From assembly GCF_030272615.1 (NCBI RefSeq), contig NC_081410.1, positions 126,173,640 through 126,237,639 on the forward strand: a stretch of DNA of 64,000 bases, in the 5' to 3' direction. This DNA is from Cryptomeria japonica. Its lineage: Eukaryota > Streptophyta > Pinopsida > Cupressales > Cupressaceae. The number at the start of each line of letters is the position of its first letter. Position 1 is the stretch's first letter. Shown in pieces: positions 12,053-25,700 of the stretch. The notes under the pieces were generated by a model. It saw only the letters and a program-made list of their open reading frames with translations. It did no database searches and had not been told where the DNA came from. The translations under genes were made by a program, and so were the position numbers.

Positions 12053-12743
12053 TTGAGAGTGTCAGGAGCGAATTTGGCATTCTGCTCAATTCTTCCTTCA
12101 TAGAACTTTATCTCTCCACCTTTTCCTCATCAAAATCAAGTCATTTGCCTTTAAAATTGCTTAGGAATAGGTTGGTTCAAGGGTTTGAGCAAGGTACAAG
12201 GTCTCTTAAAGAAATTCACTTTGGACCCTTTGGAAGGGTCAAGAGCGAATTTGCTCCTTTAGGCTCAATTCACACTTCTTTTCTCATAACTTTGCCTTAG
12301 ACTTGAACTTTGATCCTTCCCTTTCCATACTCAAGCCAATTTGCTCTGACTATTGCTCAAAATGACAACCATTCAATGACTTTGGTGAAGAATTAGGTCT
12401 CCTCAAGGATTTCGCTTTCATACCTTTGGAAGGTACATGACGCTTTGAGAAAATTCGCTCTGGACCCTTTGGAAGGGTCAAGACCGAATTTGACCTTTAA
12501 GCCTCAAATTCTCAATTTCTTCAAGTTCCAAGGCGTGGATGGATTAACCTTCTTTCAATCAAACCAAGGGAACAAGGTTTATGATGTAAATTAGGAGCAA
12601 GAAGGGAGATCTAAGGAAATTCACTCCTGTCCCTTTGGAAGGGTCGGGAGCGAATTTGAGGGAATAGTCTTAGATATTATTCAAACATTCATTCTTCACC
12701 CTCATTGACGTTGCCCTGGCTTTAGCTCATGCTAGGAAATCAC
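12030..12743. repeat. Dispersed hairpins related to the T1 minisatellite
   Basis: Three spaced hairpins occur near 12208-12252, 12450-12492 and 12618-12657. Each has the form aaattcgctc...ccctttggaaggg...gagcgaattt, so the ends and the middle are both self-complementary. They match the core of the 42-bp minisatellite unit, but here they are 170-230 bp apart and separated by unlike pyrimidine-rich DNA. A related half-site lies near 12035-12072. The array looks like an expansion of one arm of such a hairpin. Confidence 0.75.
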
Positions 12744-14654
12744 TGTAGTATCCCATATAGATTTTTTTTTGTTTTTAAGTGCAATAAGAATTACCAACCA
12801 ACACATAACCCATTAAGGTTAGAAAACATAATCTCAAAGCTTGCTGAAAATGCAACCCTTCCACTTTCTAATCAACAAGTGCCCAATGTGGGAAGGTGAG
12901 AACATACGGTGATAAGGGGTTCATTAGCTCACAAATCTGCTGGGAATGATAAAGCAAATACAATACTGGGCGGCAAGCCAGCCCCTTCCACTTATCCAGC
13001 GGGAAAGCAAGGAACTTGGTGGTGAACCAGCCAAGTGAACAATACTGCAGACACAAATCACTCTACCGCAATATTTCAGCAAGAGGACTGAATTACAAAT
13101 TACTCAACTCAACCGCTTATGCAGCGGGAGAACCATTACACCCAACATCACTCGACCGCTTATGCAGCGAGAGGACTGAATTACAATTCATCAGATGTAG
13201 GCGACAAGCCAGCCTCTTCCACTTTTCAGCGGGATAAAAGATTACAATCCAGAATGGGTTAGTAGTACTACTACTTAACCTTACAAGAAAAGGGGAAGTG
13301 AGAGTAGAAGAATAATGCTGAACATAAGAGAAAAAGATTATGAAACTCTTTCAACATCAAAAACAGCAAGCTGGAAATGCATAACCAGCAACCCATAAAC
13401 CCACTAAATTACTCATATCTCTCTCAAATCTCACTCAATTGACCCCAAATCACCCCCAAACCAAAACTAGAACAGCAGCAACTAAGACAAACCAAAAGGA
13501 AGCTACCAAAACCCCAAATTACTTTGCATGCATCCCAATGCACCCTCTAAAACCCACGCCTAGCTAGGTATTTTTTATTTGCATTATTAAATTCAATACT
13601 TGGTGAAAGGTGCCACAAACTTACAATATGAATCGCCAACAGCAAGAAGGATGATTGAACCAGTACCCAAAACGACCAGTCACTCAGGCAGAGAGGTGTG
13701 ATCAAAAACGTGCTTCAGCTACAGGGAAACCAGCAACTCCAGAAATCACTCCAAACTCCAAAAACACTAAAATATGCAATGAAGGTATCATAGATTACAG
13801 CACTCAGCTAGGTACTATATCTCAAGTACGAAACTAGAAATCACTAGGGAGCCGCACTCCGAAGCTTCAAAGTTCTGACGCCAATCCGGCAGCATAACAA
13901 TGCAAATTTTCAAGATCGCAAAAATGAGAGCCCAAGGCTCATATTTATAACTTCACACCTTCCCAAATGCAAATGCAAATGGTGCCCAAACACCATTCAA
14001 ATTCACTTTCATTTCGTCTTATGTCTCCCCACCAACATGGCGCTCACTTACCTTTCCTAGGCAAGTTCGAACTTTGCCTTATGGTGGTGTCTTTTTGCAA
14101 TATTAAACATTAAACAAAAGATGTTTAATCCTCCTAAATGGCCACCAACAAATTCGCCCTTTGACTTAGGAAATAACACATGAATATCAATTAATTATTT
14201 TTCCCTAAGTCATCCTCAACAATTAATCAGTAACAGCAAATATTTAAATATTAAACCTTTGACAAGGAAATAATATTTAATTAAATTACTTATGACTTCC
14301 ATACTGATCATTAACAGAAACCAGGATGAAGCGGAGTAAAGAAGACCAAAGAACTATTGCAGGACTAGGACCCTGTCCACTGCCAAAAATAGAAATACTT
14401 CATACTGCCACTTACTAAAAATAGTAAGTCATGAATTACTACTCCGAAAAGCATGATCTTCGCACCCAGTGATAGAGCATGGAAAGCTCAGTAGGACAGC
14501 ATCATCCAAACAGCCAACCCCTAACTTTCTAAAAATAGTAAGTTCTCGCCTCACCAACGTTTGAAACCCTAATTCTTCATTCCACATAGCCTACGGGTCT
14601 CAGGAATAGGCCAATGGACCACTGAAAGCACATCATCAAGAAGGGGACATTACA
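12744..14654 (-). mobile_element. 3' LTR of M
   Basis: On the minus strand it begins TGTAATGTCCCCTTCTTGATG and ends ATGGGATACTACA, about 1.9 kb. It directly follows the end of M pol, with a polypurine run (ggggagggcgga on the minus strand) at the junction. The low-coordinate flank is atcac. Tandem-like blocks of the type cgcttatgcagcgggag recur at about 12980-13240. The window start (1-1595) is another copy of this LTR. Confidence 0.8.
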
Positions 14655-17600
14655 GTCCGCCCTCCCCAAAATTGCTTGTCCTCAAGCAACTGTAAGGCTG
14701 GATGCAGTAAAATGTCCTCATTTTCCCATGTAGCATCCTCTACTGGCAAATTTTTCCATTTGATCAAGTATTCCTTGATCACTCTTCTCCTCAAGGAACG
14801 TTCCCTGAAATCAAAGATAGCTTCAAGAACCAAAACTAGCTCTCCCTCCTCATCAAGCGGGGTTAACTCAGCTGAAGCAACAACATTGTGTCCCAAAGCT
14901 TTCTTGAGGCAAGACACATGAAATACATTATGAATCCTGCTGCTTGCCGGTAATTCCAGCTCATATGCCACTTCTCCAATTCTCCTGTTGACTCTGAAAG
15001 GCCCATAGAATCGTGGCTTCAATTTCTCAACTCCACTCTTCTTGAAAGTAGACTGTCTATAGGGTTGGAGCCTCAAGTAAACCATGTCGCCCACCTCAAA
15101 GGTATGCTCTATTCGCTGCTAATCAGCATACAACTTCTGCTGATTCTGTGCATGTTGGAGATTGTCCCTCAGAATCCTCAAAATATCTCGACTCTATTGC
15201 ATCATATCCTTCGCCTTAGTGCCATGAATGGTGACATCCGGATGGACATGTGATAAGAGGAATTGTAGCAATACTCTCCTAGGTGAAGCCATCTCACCCA
15301 TACATAATGCTGCTCCGAGGCATAGTTTCGAACATATCCTTCCAACCACTTATTCACTATCTTGGTCTACCCATCAGTTTGTGGGTGATAACCTGTGCTT
15401 GGAGTAAGCACAGTACCACATAATCTGAAAATCTCCTACCAAAAAGCACTTAGAAACTTGTTGTCCCTATCACTCACAATGTTCTTCGATAAACCATGTA
15501 ACCTGAACACCTCCCAAAAGAACACTTCAACAACCTGAGCTGGTGATGGCGAAAAAATGAGCAAACTTAGTTAGTTTGTCCACCACCACATAAATACTAT
15601 CCTTCCCTTGAGCCCATGGCAACCCAATGATGAAGTCCATGGATATACTTTCCCATTTTTGACCGAGAATGGGCAAGGATTGTAACAAACCAGCTGGCAG
15701 AGTGTGCTCATCTTTGTTTCTCTGGCATGTGTGACACTCCTTGATGTACTTCAAGACATCATTTTTAAGTCCCTTCCAAAAAAATCTCTCTCAGATCTGC
15801 CTGTATGTTTTGAAGTAACCTTGGTGACCAACAAGGGGAATATCATGGAAAATCTTCAAAATCTTCTCCTTCAGCTTTAGATTCAGCCACAATGAAGATC
15901 CTCCCTTTGTATAGAATCAACCCCTCAACCAATTTGTACCTTTCATCATGAAAAGTACCTTCTATAAAGCTGGTTGCAAACTGATTTTTGGCATAATCAG
16001 CAAGCAACAACTCCCTCCAATCAACAGTAAGCTTGCACAGTGAGCTCAGATGGGGCATTTTGAACAAGGCATCAGCCACAATGTTGTTCTTTCCCTTGAT
16101 ATACTCAATATTGAAGTCGTAAGCATGTAGCTTACTCACCCACTTCTGCTACCTTTCATTCAAATCCTTCTAATGCATGAAGTGTTTAAGACTATTATGA
16201 TCAGTCTTAACAATGAACTTACTCCCCACAAGGTACTGCCTGAACTTTGCAAGGGCGTGCATTATGGCAAGCATTTCCTTGTCATATATTGAATACAGCC
16301 TTTCAGGCCCTCTCAGCTTCCTACTCTCGAAGGCTATAAGATGTTTATCCTGCATGAGGACTACACCGACACCTTCTCCAGATGCATCACACTGTAGTTC
16401 AAAAGGTTTGGTGAAATCTAGGTAAAGCCAAAACGGGGCAAGAACTCATGATCCCCTTAAACTGATCAAAAATTGTTTGTGCCTTTTCGGACCATTCAAA
16501 AGCTCCTTTCCTTGTAAGATTTGTGAGGGGGGCAGCCAACTGAGAATATCCCTTCACAAACCTCTGATAAAAACCACACAGACCCAAGAATCCCTTCAAG
16601 TGTGTTATGTTTTCGGGAGGAGGCCAATCAATGATGGCTCTAATCTTTTCAGTGCCTACCTTCACACCGCCTATGCTGATAATGTTACCAAGGTAGAGCA
16701 ATTCTTACATTCCCAATTCATATTTGGACTCCTTGGCAAACAGGGATTCGAATTCCAATATGCTTAACACTTCGTCCAAGTATTGTAAGTGCTCCTTCCA
16801 AGATTTGTTGAATATGAGTATGTCATCAAAGAATATCAGTACAAACTTCCTCAGTTGTTTCTAGAAGATCTTGTTCATGCATGACTGAAATGTGGCAGGT
16901 GCATTCGTCAAGGCAAAGGGCATGACTAGGAACTCAAAATGACCAAAGTGGCATCTGAAAGCGGTCTTCTCCACATCTGAATCTCTCATCCTAATTTGAT
17001 GATACCCCGACCTGAGGTCAATCTTAGAAAAAAACACTGCACCATGTAGCTCATCAGTGAGCTCATCGATTCTCGGAATAGGATATTGATTCTTAATAGT
17101 TTTCTGATTCAGGGCCCGGTAATCCACGCACATGCGCATGGTCCCATCCTTCTTTTTCACCAAAACAACAGCCGAAGCAAAGGGGCTTTTGCTTGGCCGT
17201 ATGTAACCCATGTCAAGCAACTCCTGAATTGCTTTCTCAATCTCATCCTTCTACTTCTTGGGATACCAATAAGGAGTAGTCATAACCGTTTTAGCTCCTT
17301 CTTCAAGCTCAATGATGTGTTTTGCACCTCTCTCAGGAGGTCTGCCAGGAGGTGGGTTCTCAAACAGCTTACTCATCTTGGTTATCAAGGCCTGAATATC
17401 TTCAGGAGAGCTCCGATTCTCTTTTAGTGATTCGGAGGGCATAACCATGACCTTACTTCTGTCCGTGATCAATGCTTGAATGTCTGCGGAATACCTGCCC
17501 TTGCCTACCAATGGATTTGATGGCATTATCAAACACTCTGCTGCCCACTCCACTTGGTTATGGCAGATCAACCTCTCCATCCTCTTCAAAGATACAACTC

Positions 17601-17975
17601 TAAGTCCACCATTCAACATTCCTCTCAATACCACCTTTTTCCCCTTAGACATGAACTTCAGCTCCATGGTTTGCAAGTTTAATGTAATCTCACCAAGAGA
17701 TCTCAGCCATTGAATCCCAAGAACTGCATCATCAGTCCCACCAATGCTAACCACAAAGAAATCATCCAATTGCAAGATAAAGTGAAGCCATCTGCTACCA
17801 TGACTTTGAAGCCTTCTACTTCCTCTGCCACTAGTCCCCTCTTTGCAACAATCCTCTCATCAATGAAATTATGAGTCACTCTTGTGTCAATGAGAGCAAT
17901 GACGCGATGCTCCCCTATCACACCCCGAACTCTAAAGGACTCATTCTTGTGAATGCTCGAGAGTTGAGCAACCAC
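14655..17975 (-). pseudogene. M pol region
   Basis: Recognisable parts on the minus strand, in order: protease, with ALIDTRVTHNFIDE in place of the usual motif (near 17870-17920), RT with [19 protein letters not shown] (about 17150-17200), RNase H with the TDHNSLKHF motif (about 16190), integrase zinc and core parts (about 15530-15760), and a C-terminal chromodomain with EYLIKWKNLPVEDATWE (about 14730-14790). The region is interrupted in many places and cannot be functional. Confidence 0.85.
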
Positions 17976-18955
17976 TCCTCAGTCTCCTGACTCAATTTCA
18001 GGCCCTTCAAGAGCCTCTTCATACTCGTTGTCCTCAATTTCAGTTTGTTGTTCTGAAATTTCAGAATCTGACCCATCCACGGAATAGCACTCCATTTGAT
18101 GCAAATTGCCCTTTCCATGACACTTATGTCCTGGGGCCCAAGGTTCTCTGCAAGAATAACAAAGATTCTTCCTTCAAAGCTCTTGACGAAGCTCATCATC
18201 CATTCGCGAAGGAAACCTCTTGGTCTGATTTGTAAATTTCTTCTTATCCTTTCGGAAAGGAAAAGGCTTGGACTGAATTTTGTTCCTTGGGGCAGCCAAG
18301 TCCATGCTTCGAGATTTCTTAATAGCTTTTGCCAAGGTGGGCGGATCAAATGCTTTAACCCAACCTTTCAAAAGTTCCTCAAGTCCTTTAGTGAAAAGGA
18401 CAACTAACCGCTTCTCAAAGATGCTACTTACCATAACTGATAGATTTTGGAATTCAGTCACGTAAGTGTCCAATGAACCTTGTTGTTTGAGTTGAGCAAG
18501 TTCTCTAAATTTCACCTCTGGATCCTTGGTGTCAAATCTCTCAATCATCTTGTTGGTGAAATCAGCATAGGTGGTGATCAAGTTATGACCAAGGGTGACC
18601 AACCCATGGTACCACCATTCGTGGGCCACTCCATCCAAGTGCAAGGTAGCGAACTTGATGGTGTCTTCTTCCAACATAAGCCTCAAAGACAAGTAATTGT
18701 CCAACATCTACACCCATTCTCTAGTTGTGCTCTTAGTGCTCCCATCAAAATCTACCAAAGTCACTCTTCCAAGAGCTTGTTGATAATCTCTTGGGGCAGC
18801 AAATCTGTTGTCATTCCTCCTTCCTCGCTTCATTTTCTGATTAATAAATTGATCCAAAGTGAGGATATCTCGGATCTCTCCAATGAGAGAAGCAAACTCC
18901 ATATAGTTGTTCCTTATTTCATCAGCTATAGGTATCTCCATTTCAGCTTGTTGTG
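17950..18955 (-). pseudogene. M gag region, distal part
   Basis: The minus-strand coding remains match P Gag: a LDNYLSLRLMLEEDTIKF stretch, then [14 protein letters not shown], then LAQLKQQGSLDTYVTEFQ. The proximal part of gag lies beyond the P insertion at 27518-27908. The region is broken. Confidence 0.85.
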
Positions 18956-20797
18956 CGTAATGTCCCCTTCTCAAACCTGATCCTTTCTGCAACCGTTGGT
19001 CTCTTTCTAGGAAGCTCGGAGGCCAGTCGGAGGGTAAAATTAGGGTTTCCTATTTTTGAGGAGGTCTTTTTGGATGGGTTCATCGTCGACTTTTTCTGAT
19101 GGTTCAGAGGGCTTCGCAAACGATGTCTTCATCTCAGTTTTTGGAGCAGTTTTCAGAATTTACTATTTTTAGTAAGTTCTATTTTTGGCAGGGCTCACGT
19201 GGCATCGGGCAATCTCTACATCCTGTTCAGTTAACTCCAGGAGCATGGTCAGGTTCTAGCTTCAGATTTTGGAGTTGTGTGGTCAAGTAACTTTATTTTA
19301 ATTAAATAATCATTATAATTATAAAGTTGCTTATCCCCCCTTGGCCTAGTCCAACAACTTAAAAACATCACTTAAAAGGGGGACTTTATGGGTGGCGCCC
19401 TCATGGAGGATTTAATTAATATTTTATCCTTGGCCAAAGTCAAAACATGGCGAAACTTACCAAGGTGATATTTTTATATTATTTCATTGACTTTTTGGCT
19501 AGGTGTGATGGCACCATGTTGAGGAGGGGATTAGGGTTTGCCTTGGAAATCGAATTAGGGTTTTGAGGAGGCAAGTGAAGCTATTTATTGGAGTCTTGGG
19601 AGGATTGAAGGGATCTTTTGGCAGAATTTGTATTTGGGCAGCCGTCTGGCTCTGGACATGCTTCAAGGAATGGAAGCCTTCTAGCATAGGCATCTCTTCT
19701 TGCTTGAAAAATAGCAACTAGGGTGATTATATTCTCTATGTAATTGCATTTAGCCGTAGTTTATCATCAGAGTTTTCATTGTAATCATTTAGGCTTATAG
19801 TTCATTCAGTTTTCTGCATCTAGAATTCCCGCGACTAATTTCATGTTTTGTTCACAACCAGAAAATACAAAAAAATTGCATTGTGGGTATTAGTTCTTTG
19901 CATTTGCCTCACCTAGGCGTTGCATTTCCTAGGGTTTCAGCAAGTTTGGTTCATGCATTTATTTTTAATGACAAATCGTATTTTGCAGCCAGCCGTACCA
20001 TTTTAAATGCATTGGAAATCGTGCCATTTTTCTTTGTGAGGGTTTTGCAGTGTTGTTTGAGTCTTTCGCAGGTTTCCACGTCACCAAGGCATTTTGCAAT
20101 TAGTTTCCAGAGGAAAGAAGATTGTACGAGGACGAAATGAGCTGTTGGCAGTGATCCATGGGTTCGCGGCTGAATGTGCAGATTTATGTTGAATCAGAAA
20201 CTCTCTTCTAAAAGGGGAGTTGTGAAAGAATTTCTTTGATTGTACTCTGACCAGTAGTACTGGCAGTCTTGAACTGTGATCTTGATTGTAATTGTCAAGC
20301 TAACCAAACTTATCTTATCTACCTCCATCCTATGGTAGCTCCTCTCCCTGTTGGGATTGAAAGCACATCCTGGATGTCGAGTGTCTTTTCAGTTTCTGCA
20401 ATCAATTAAATTCAAGCATTTAAGTTTCACTCCGTCATATGGTAGCCCCTATCCGTCTGGAGTGGGTAGCACATACTTGGCGTTGAGTTCCTTCCAGTTC
20501 TAGATTTCAGGGACCCTCTGACCAATGCTCGCCATCCCGGCGCCATACTGGTTAGAGTTCTTTGCATAAGCAACTAAGACCCTCTGACCAATGCTCGCCA
20601 TCCCGGCGCCATACTGGTTAGAGTTCTTTTCATAAGCAACTAAGATCCTCTGACCAATGCTCATCCACACGGTGCCATTCTGGTTAGAGTTGCTTCAGCA
20701 AATCAAATACTTTTTTCTCAGAACTAATTGATCACTCATATAGTTGTTGTAATTAAGTTGATCAAAAATTTCAAAAAAATTGGCTAGGGATATTTCA
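18956..20797 (+). mobile_element. 5' LTR of P
   Basis: About 1.84 kb, ending in GGGATATTTCA just before the primer-binding site. It carries three tandem copies of a 67-bp unit (20514-20705), marked by gaccaatgctcgccatcccg and ggttagagtt. It also holds two related blocks with atatggtagc and gtagcacat. Small open frames inside are repeated in the 3' LTR only because the LTRs are identical. Confidence 0.9.
20514..20705. repeat. 67-bp tandem repeat in P LTR
   Basis: Two nearly identical units and one diverged unit of about 67 bp, each with gaccaatgctc, a ccatnctggttagagtt block and a caa-rich end. The same array is present in the 3' LTR at 27234-27425. Confidence 0.85.
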
Positions 20798-20798
20798 G

Positions 20799-20811
20799 TG
20801 GTATCAGAGCC
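20799..20811 (+). promoter_or_regulatory. Primer-binding site of P
   Basis: The sequence tggtatcagagcc matches the complement of initiator methionine tRNA. It lies one base after the LTR end. Confidence 0.9.
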
Positions 20812-20843
20812 AAGATCCTGCCATCCTGTGAGCAAGTCTGTAT

Positions 20844-23800
20844 ATGAGTGACAGAGAAAAAAGATACTGGGCAAGAGAAGATAAGAAGGTTGGGAAACAA
20901 TTCCAGTTTCATCAACCTCCTGAGGGTCAGACAGCCTCAGAAGTCTTAAGGGCTCACTGGGAATCTTCCGGGGAATCTAACATGGCTGAAGGAGAAAGGT
21001 CAATCGGGGGAAATGAGGGGTTCACCCGCAACAGAGATGATAGTGGAAAGGAAAGAGAAAGATCTCTGAGTCCTGGGAAGAGATTTGAAAGGAAGATGGA
21101 TGCTTTAATGGACATGGTATCCCTCATGATGGGAAGAGTGGGTCAGAACACCACTCCTCAGAATAACTCAGGCCATAGAGGAGAATATAGTGCCTCCAAA
21201 CCCCAAGATGAACATGCAGGCCGGGTAGTACCTAATAATACCAACATATCTTCCAGGCCCTTTAAACCCACTTTCCTGGCACCTACAATCAACCAGCCAG
21301 ATCCCGAGGAGAATGCTTCATTTGTGGAGCAGTTGAGACTCGGTAGAGCAGAGTATGATTCTCTGCCTGATGACATCAAAATGGATATGTCCTATAATGA
21401 TTTTATGGATCATAAAAGGAAAAACAAAGGACAAGGGAGGTATTATGACCAAAGGAGATCATTCAATCAAGGGGATTTGTACCAAGCTGTCAACAAAGTT
21501 ATCCTTCCACACTTTGACGGAAGTGAGACTAATTCAGCCCGAGCTTGGATTCAGAAGCTGGATAACTATCTAGCTCTTAGGCCAATGGCAGAAGAAGAAG
21601 CGATTAAGTTCGCTACGCTGCACCTGGACGGAGTAGCGCACGAGTGGTGGTACCATGGCCTCATTACTCTTGGTCATCGATCTATCACAACGTATGATGA
21701 GTTCACCACTAGGCTCATCGAGAGGTTTGAGAAGAAGGATCCTGAAATCCATTTCAGAGAGCTTGCTCAACTGAGACAATATAGTACGGTCGAGGCTTAC
21801 ATTGCAGAGTTTCAAAGGCTCTCAGTCATGGTGACTGGAATCACGGAAAGGAGACTGGTGATTTTGTTTAGTGAAGGGTTGACAGAACCTCTCAAAGGTT
21901 GGATCAAAGCCTTTGACCCTCCATCACTGCAAGAAGCCATGAAAAAGGCAAGGAACATGGAGTGGGCTGCTCCTAAGGCCAAGTTTCAGTCAAATTCCCC
22001 CTTTCAGAAAAGGGATAAGGGAAAAAGGCCTCAGCATAGACCACCCTTGAGACCTCAACACCAAGAGTTCAAGAACCGCAATCCAAATGTTACCAGATTG
22101 GATCCAGAAACCCTGAATGAACTCAGAAGGAAAGGGTTATGTTTTCGGTGTAGAGAAAAATGGTCTCAAGATCATGTTTGCCAAAAGGGGGTTAAGTTCA
22201 ATCAGATTGAATATTATTCTGCTGGTGAAAGTGGGTCTGATTTATCCGACCAGCAATCTGATTATGAAGAAAGTGAAGGTGATAGAGCCCCAGAAGAATC
22301 TGGAGATGAAAAGGAGTATGGTGGAGTCTTGGCCCAGCTCTCTAGTTTTCAAAGAAACGAATCATTCAAGGTTCGTGGGATGATCAAAGGGCAGCGAATT
22401 GTTGCCTTGATCGACACCGGAGCAACACATAACTTCATTGATGAAGTTGTAGTAGCCAAGAAGGGGCTGCAAACTGAAGAGTTTGAAGGGTTCAAGGTCA
22501 TGGTTGCAGATGGATTTCATATCTCTTGCACCAAGAAGATTTCAAACATGACCATGCAGTTGGGAAACTACGAAGTCAAGGATGACTTCTACGTAGTACA
22601 CATTGGGGATACTGATGCTGTCTTAGGTATTCAATGGCTGCGATCTCTTGGAGAGATCTCCTTGAATCTGCAAACTATGGAGTTAAAGTTTCAATCAGAT
22701 GGGAAGAGAGTAGTTCTAAGAGGCATGTCTAATGGAGGTCCGCGAGTGGTGTCATTCAAAAGAATGGCAAGACTGATCCGTCATGATCAAGTTGAATGGG
22801 TTGCCGAATGTATGATCCTCCCTGCAAGTCCCATTGAGGCTAAGCGTGATCAACCTCCTGATATCCAGTCTCTGCTTGCAAAGAAGAGTGCAGTTTTTGC
22901 CGACTTGCCTCCTGGACCTCCCCCTGAACGGGGTTCAGAACACATTATAGAGCTCAAGGAAGGAGCTAAACCAGTGATCACAACTCCATACCGGTATCCA
23001 AAGAGGCAGAAGGATGAAATAGAAAGGAATATTCAAGAACTCCTGGAGATGGGTTTCATTCGCCCAAGCAAGAGTCCCTTTGCTTCAGCAGTAGTGCTTG
23101 TTAAGAAAAAAGATGGGACCATGCGCATGTGCGTGGACTATCGTGCTTTGAATCAAAGCACCATCAAAAATAGATACCCCATTCCCAGAATTGATGAACT
23201 CATTGATGAGTTACATGGGGCCAAGTTCTTTTCGAAGATCGATCTGAGGTCGGGCTACCACCAGATTCGGATGAGGGGATCTGACGTGGAAAAGACAGCC
23301 TTCAGATGCCACTATGGCCATTTTGAATTCCTAGTCATGCCCTTTGGGTTGACTAATGCTCCAGCCACCTTCCAGTCTTGCATGAACCGTGTCTTTCAGA
23401 ATCAGTTAAGGAAATTTGTGCTGATATTTTTTGATGACATCCTGATTTACAGCAAGACTTGGGATGAGCACCTTAAACATTTGGAGGTAGTGCTTAGTAC
23501 CCTAGAGTCAGAAAGTTTGTTTGCAAAAGCTTCCAAATGTGAATTTGGAACGGAGGAGTTATTGTACTTGGGTCACATAATCAGTGCTGGGGGAGTAAAG
23601 GTGGATCCGGAGAAAATAAAAGCAGTAATGGATTGGCCACCTCCCGAGAACTTGACTCAATTAAAAGGATTTCTAGGTCTATGTGGTTTTTATCGGAGGT
23701 TTGTTAAGGGGTATTCCCAGAATGCAGCTCCTCTTACTGATCTCACCAAAAAGGGGGCCTTTGTTTGGTCCGAAAGAGCTCAAGAGGTGTTTGATAAATT

Positions 23801-25700
23801 TAAGAAAATCATGAGCTCGTGTCCAGTTCTAGCCATTCCAGACTTTTCCAAACCATTTGAGTTGCAGTGTGACGCATCAGGTGAAGGAGTTGGCGCTGTC
23901 CTGATGCAAGACAAACACCCTATCGTGTTTGAGAGCAGAAAATTGAGGGGTGTGGAGAGATCCTATTCAATTTATGACAAAGAAATGCTTGCCATTATGC
24001 ATGCATTAGCCAAGTTCAGGCAGTACTTGGTGGGAAACAAGTTCGTGGTAAAAACAGACCACAATAGCCTCAAGCATTTTATGCACCAGAAGGATTTAAA
24101 TGAGAGGCAACAGAAATGGGTGAGTAAGCTGCAAGCTTACGACTTTGACATTGAATATGTCAAAGGGAAAAATAATGTCGTGGCCGATGCTCTCTCTAGA
24201 CGGCCTCATCTTAGCTCATTGTGTGAGCTTACTGCCGATTGGAGAGACATGTTGCTTGCTGATTATGCCAAAAATCAGTTTGCAACCAGCATTTTAGAAG
24301 GTACTTTCCATGATGAGAAGTATCAGGTGGTTGAGGGATTGATTCACTATAAGGGAAGAATCTTTTTGGTGGCTGATTCTAAGCTCAAAAGAAAGATCCT
24401 TGTGAATTTTCATGACATCCCAGTTGCTGGCCATCAAGGTTTTTTCAAGACCTATAGGCAGATCCGCGAAAGGTTTTCTTGGAAAGGTCTGAAGAAGGAG
24501 GTGCAACGCTACATTCAGGAATGTCCTGTTTGTCAAGCGAATAAGAATGAGCATACATTGCCCGCCGGATTGCTGCAACCACTTCCCATTCCCAATCAAA
24601 AATGGGAAAGCATTTCAATGGATTTCATCACTGGGTTGCCCAAGGCCCAAGGGAGGGATTGCATTTACGTGGTGGTTGACAGATTAACCAAGTTTGCTCA
24701 TTTCTTTGCCATTACCAGTACTTTTTCTGCAGCCCAAGTTGCAGATTTATTTTTTCGAGAAGTGTTTAGGCTTCATGGATTGCCAAAGAATATTGTAAGT
24801 GATAGGGACAGTAAGTTCCTAAGTACATTTTGGCAGGAAGTCTTTAGAATGAGTGGTACTGTGCTGACTCCAAGCACAAGTTATCACCCCCAAACTGATG
24901 GGCAAACTGAAGTTGTGAACAAGTGGCTGGAAGGCTACTTGAGAAATTATGTGTCAGAGCAGCAGAAAGCTTGGGTTAAGTGGCTGCATATAGGCGAGTA
25001 TTGCTACAACTCTACCTATCATATGTCAATCAAAATGTCTCCCTTCTTGGCACTTTATGGGTATGAAGCACCCAGCTTTGCAGATTTGGTGTTTGGGGAT
25101 AGCAAAGCCCCTTTAGCCAAGGATTTATTGCAGCAGAGTCAAGACATAATGAGGTCCTTAAAGGATAATTTGCAGATTGCACAGAATCAGCAGAAGTTAT
25201 ATGCTGATCAGAGACGGGTAGAGCGTTCTTTTGAGGTTGGGGACATGGTCTATCTCCGGTTACAACCTTATAGACAGTCTACTCTCAAGAAGAGTGGAGC
25301 TGAGAAGCTGAAACCGCGCTTCTATGGACCATTTAGGGTCATCAGGAAGATTGGGGCTGTAGCTTATGAATTAGAGCTACCTTCAGATAGCAGAGTGCAT
25401 AACGTCTTCCACGTGTCTCGCCTCAAGAAGGCACTTGGACACAATGTGATTGCTTCTTCACAGTTGCCACCGTTGGACGAAGAAGGACTATTGATTCTAG
25501 TTCCCGAGGAGATACTTGATGTCAGAGAACGTTCTTTGAGGAATAGAACTGTCAGAGAATATTTAGTGAAGTGGAAGAACCTACCTTTGGAGGATGCAAC
25601 ATGGGAAAATGATGAGATATTGCAGCATCCTGGGTTGCGATTGCTTGAGGGCAAGCAATCTTGGGGAGGGCGGACTGTAATGTCCCCTTCTCAAACCTGA
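20844..25700 (+). CDS. P Gag-Pol polyprotein with chromodomain
   Basis: A single frame of 1,618 codons starts at the first ATG after the primer-binding site. Parts in order: capsid region (about residues 230-370, with [13 protein letters not shown]); zinc knuckle [14 protein letters not shown] near 430; aspartic protease [13 protein letters not shown] near 520; RT with FFDDILIYS near 860; RNase H with [11 protein letters not shown] near 1,007; integrase zinc region near 1,190-1,230 (His-His then CPVC); integrase core with [15 protein letters not shown] and TDGQTEVVN between 1,258 and 1,355; and a C-terminal chromodomain with [16 protein letters not shown] near 1,573. Chromodomains of this group are known to steer integration toward modified chromatin. 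Gag and Pol share one frame, as in many plant chromoviruses. The last codons run into the 3' LTR. The lineage within chromoviruses (Reina-, Tekay- or Galadriel-like) is not settled by eye. Confidence 0.95.
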   Translation: MSDREKRYWAREDKKVGKQFQFHQPPEGQTASEVLRAHWESSGESNMAEGERSIGGNEGFTRNRDDSGKERERSLSPGKRFERKMDALMDMVSLMMGRVGQNTTPQNNSGHRGEYSASKPQDEHAGRVVPNNTNISSRPFKPTFLAPTINQPDPEENASFVEQLRLGRAEYDSLPDDIKMDMSYNDFMDHKRKNKGQGRYYDQRRSFNQGDLYQAVNKVILPHFDGSETNSARAWIQKLDNYLALRPMAEEEAIKFATLHLDGVAHEWWYHGLITLGHRSITTYDEFTTRLIERFEKKDPEIHFRELAQLRQYSTVEAYIAEFQRLSVMVTGITERRLVILFSEGLTEPLKGWIKAFDPPSLQEAMKKARNMEWAAPKAKFQSNSPFQKRDKGKRPQHRPPLRPQHQEFKNRNPNVTRLDPETLNELRRKGLCFRCREKWSQDHVCQKGVKFNQIEYYSAGESGSDLSDQQSDYEESEGDRAPEESGDEKEYGGVLAQLSSFQRNESFKVRGMIKGQRIVALIDTGATHNFIDEVVVAKKGLQTEEFEGFKVMVADGFHISCTKKISNMTMQLGNYEVKDDFYVVHIGDTDAVLGIQWLRSLGEISLNLQTMELKFQSDGKRVVLRGMSNGGPRVVSFKRMARLIRHDQVEWVAECMILPASPIEAKRDQPPDIQSLLAKKSAVFADLPPGPPPERGSEHIIELKEGAKPVITTPYRYPKRQKDEIERNIQELLEMGFIRPSKSPFASAVVLVKKKDGTMRMCVDYRALNQSTIKNRYPIPRIDELIDELHGAKFFSKIDLRSGYHQIRMRGSDVEKTAFRCHYGHFEFLVMPFGLTNAPATFQSCMNRVFQNQLRKFVLIFFDDILIYSKTWDEHLKHLEVVLSTLESESLFAKASKCEFGTEELLYLGHIISAGGVKVDPEKIKAVMDWPPPENLTQLKGFLGLCGFYRRFVKGYSQNAAPLTDLTKKGAFVWSERAQEVFDKFKKIMSSCPVLAIPDFSKPFELQCDASGEGVGAVLMQDKHPIVFESRKLRGVERSYSIYDKEMLAIMHALAKFRQYLVGNKFVVKTDHNSLKHFMHQKDLNERQQKWVSKLQAYDFDIEYVKGKNNVVADALSRRPHLSSLCELTADWRDMLLADYAKNQFATSILEGTFHDEKYQVVEGLIHYKGRIFLVADSKLKRKILVNFHDIPVAGHQGFFKTYRQIRERFSWKGLKKEVQRYIQECPVCQANKNEHTLPAGLLQPLPIPNQKWESISMDFITGLPKAQGRDCIYVVVDRLTKFAHFFAITSTFSAAQVADLFFREVFRLHGLPKNIVSDRDSKFLSTFWQEVFRMSGTVLTPSTSYHPQTDGQTEVVNKWLEGYLRNYVSEQQKAWVKWLHIGEYCYNSTYHMSIKMSPFLALYGYEAPSFADLVFGDSKAPLAKDLLQQSQDIMRSLKDNLQIAQNQQKLYADQRRVERSFEVGDMVYLRLQPYRQSTLKKSGAEKLKPRFYGPFRVIRKIGAVAYELELPSDSRVHNVFHVSRLKKALGHNVIASSQLPPLDEEGLLILVPEEILDVRERSLRNRTVREYLVKWKNLPLEDATWENDEILQHPGLRLLEGKQSWGGRTVMSPSQT

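Noticed and set aside
19099-20140. Open frames in the P LTR that recur exactly at 25819-26860
   Set aside because: Exact recurrence follows from LTR identity. The frames are short, lie in U3/R-like sequence and show no domain.
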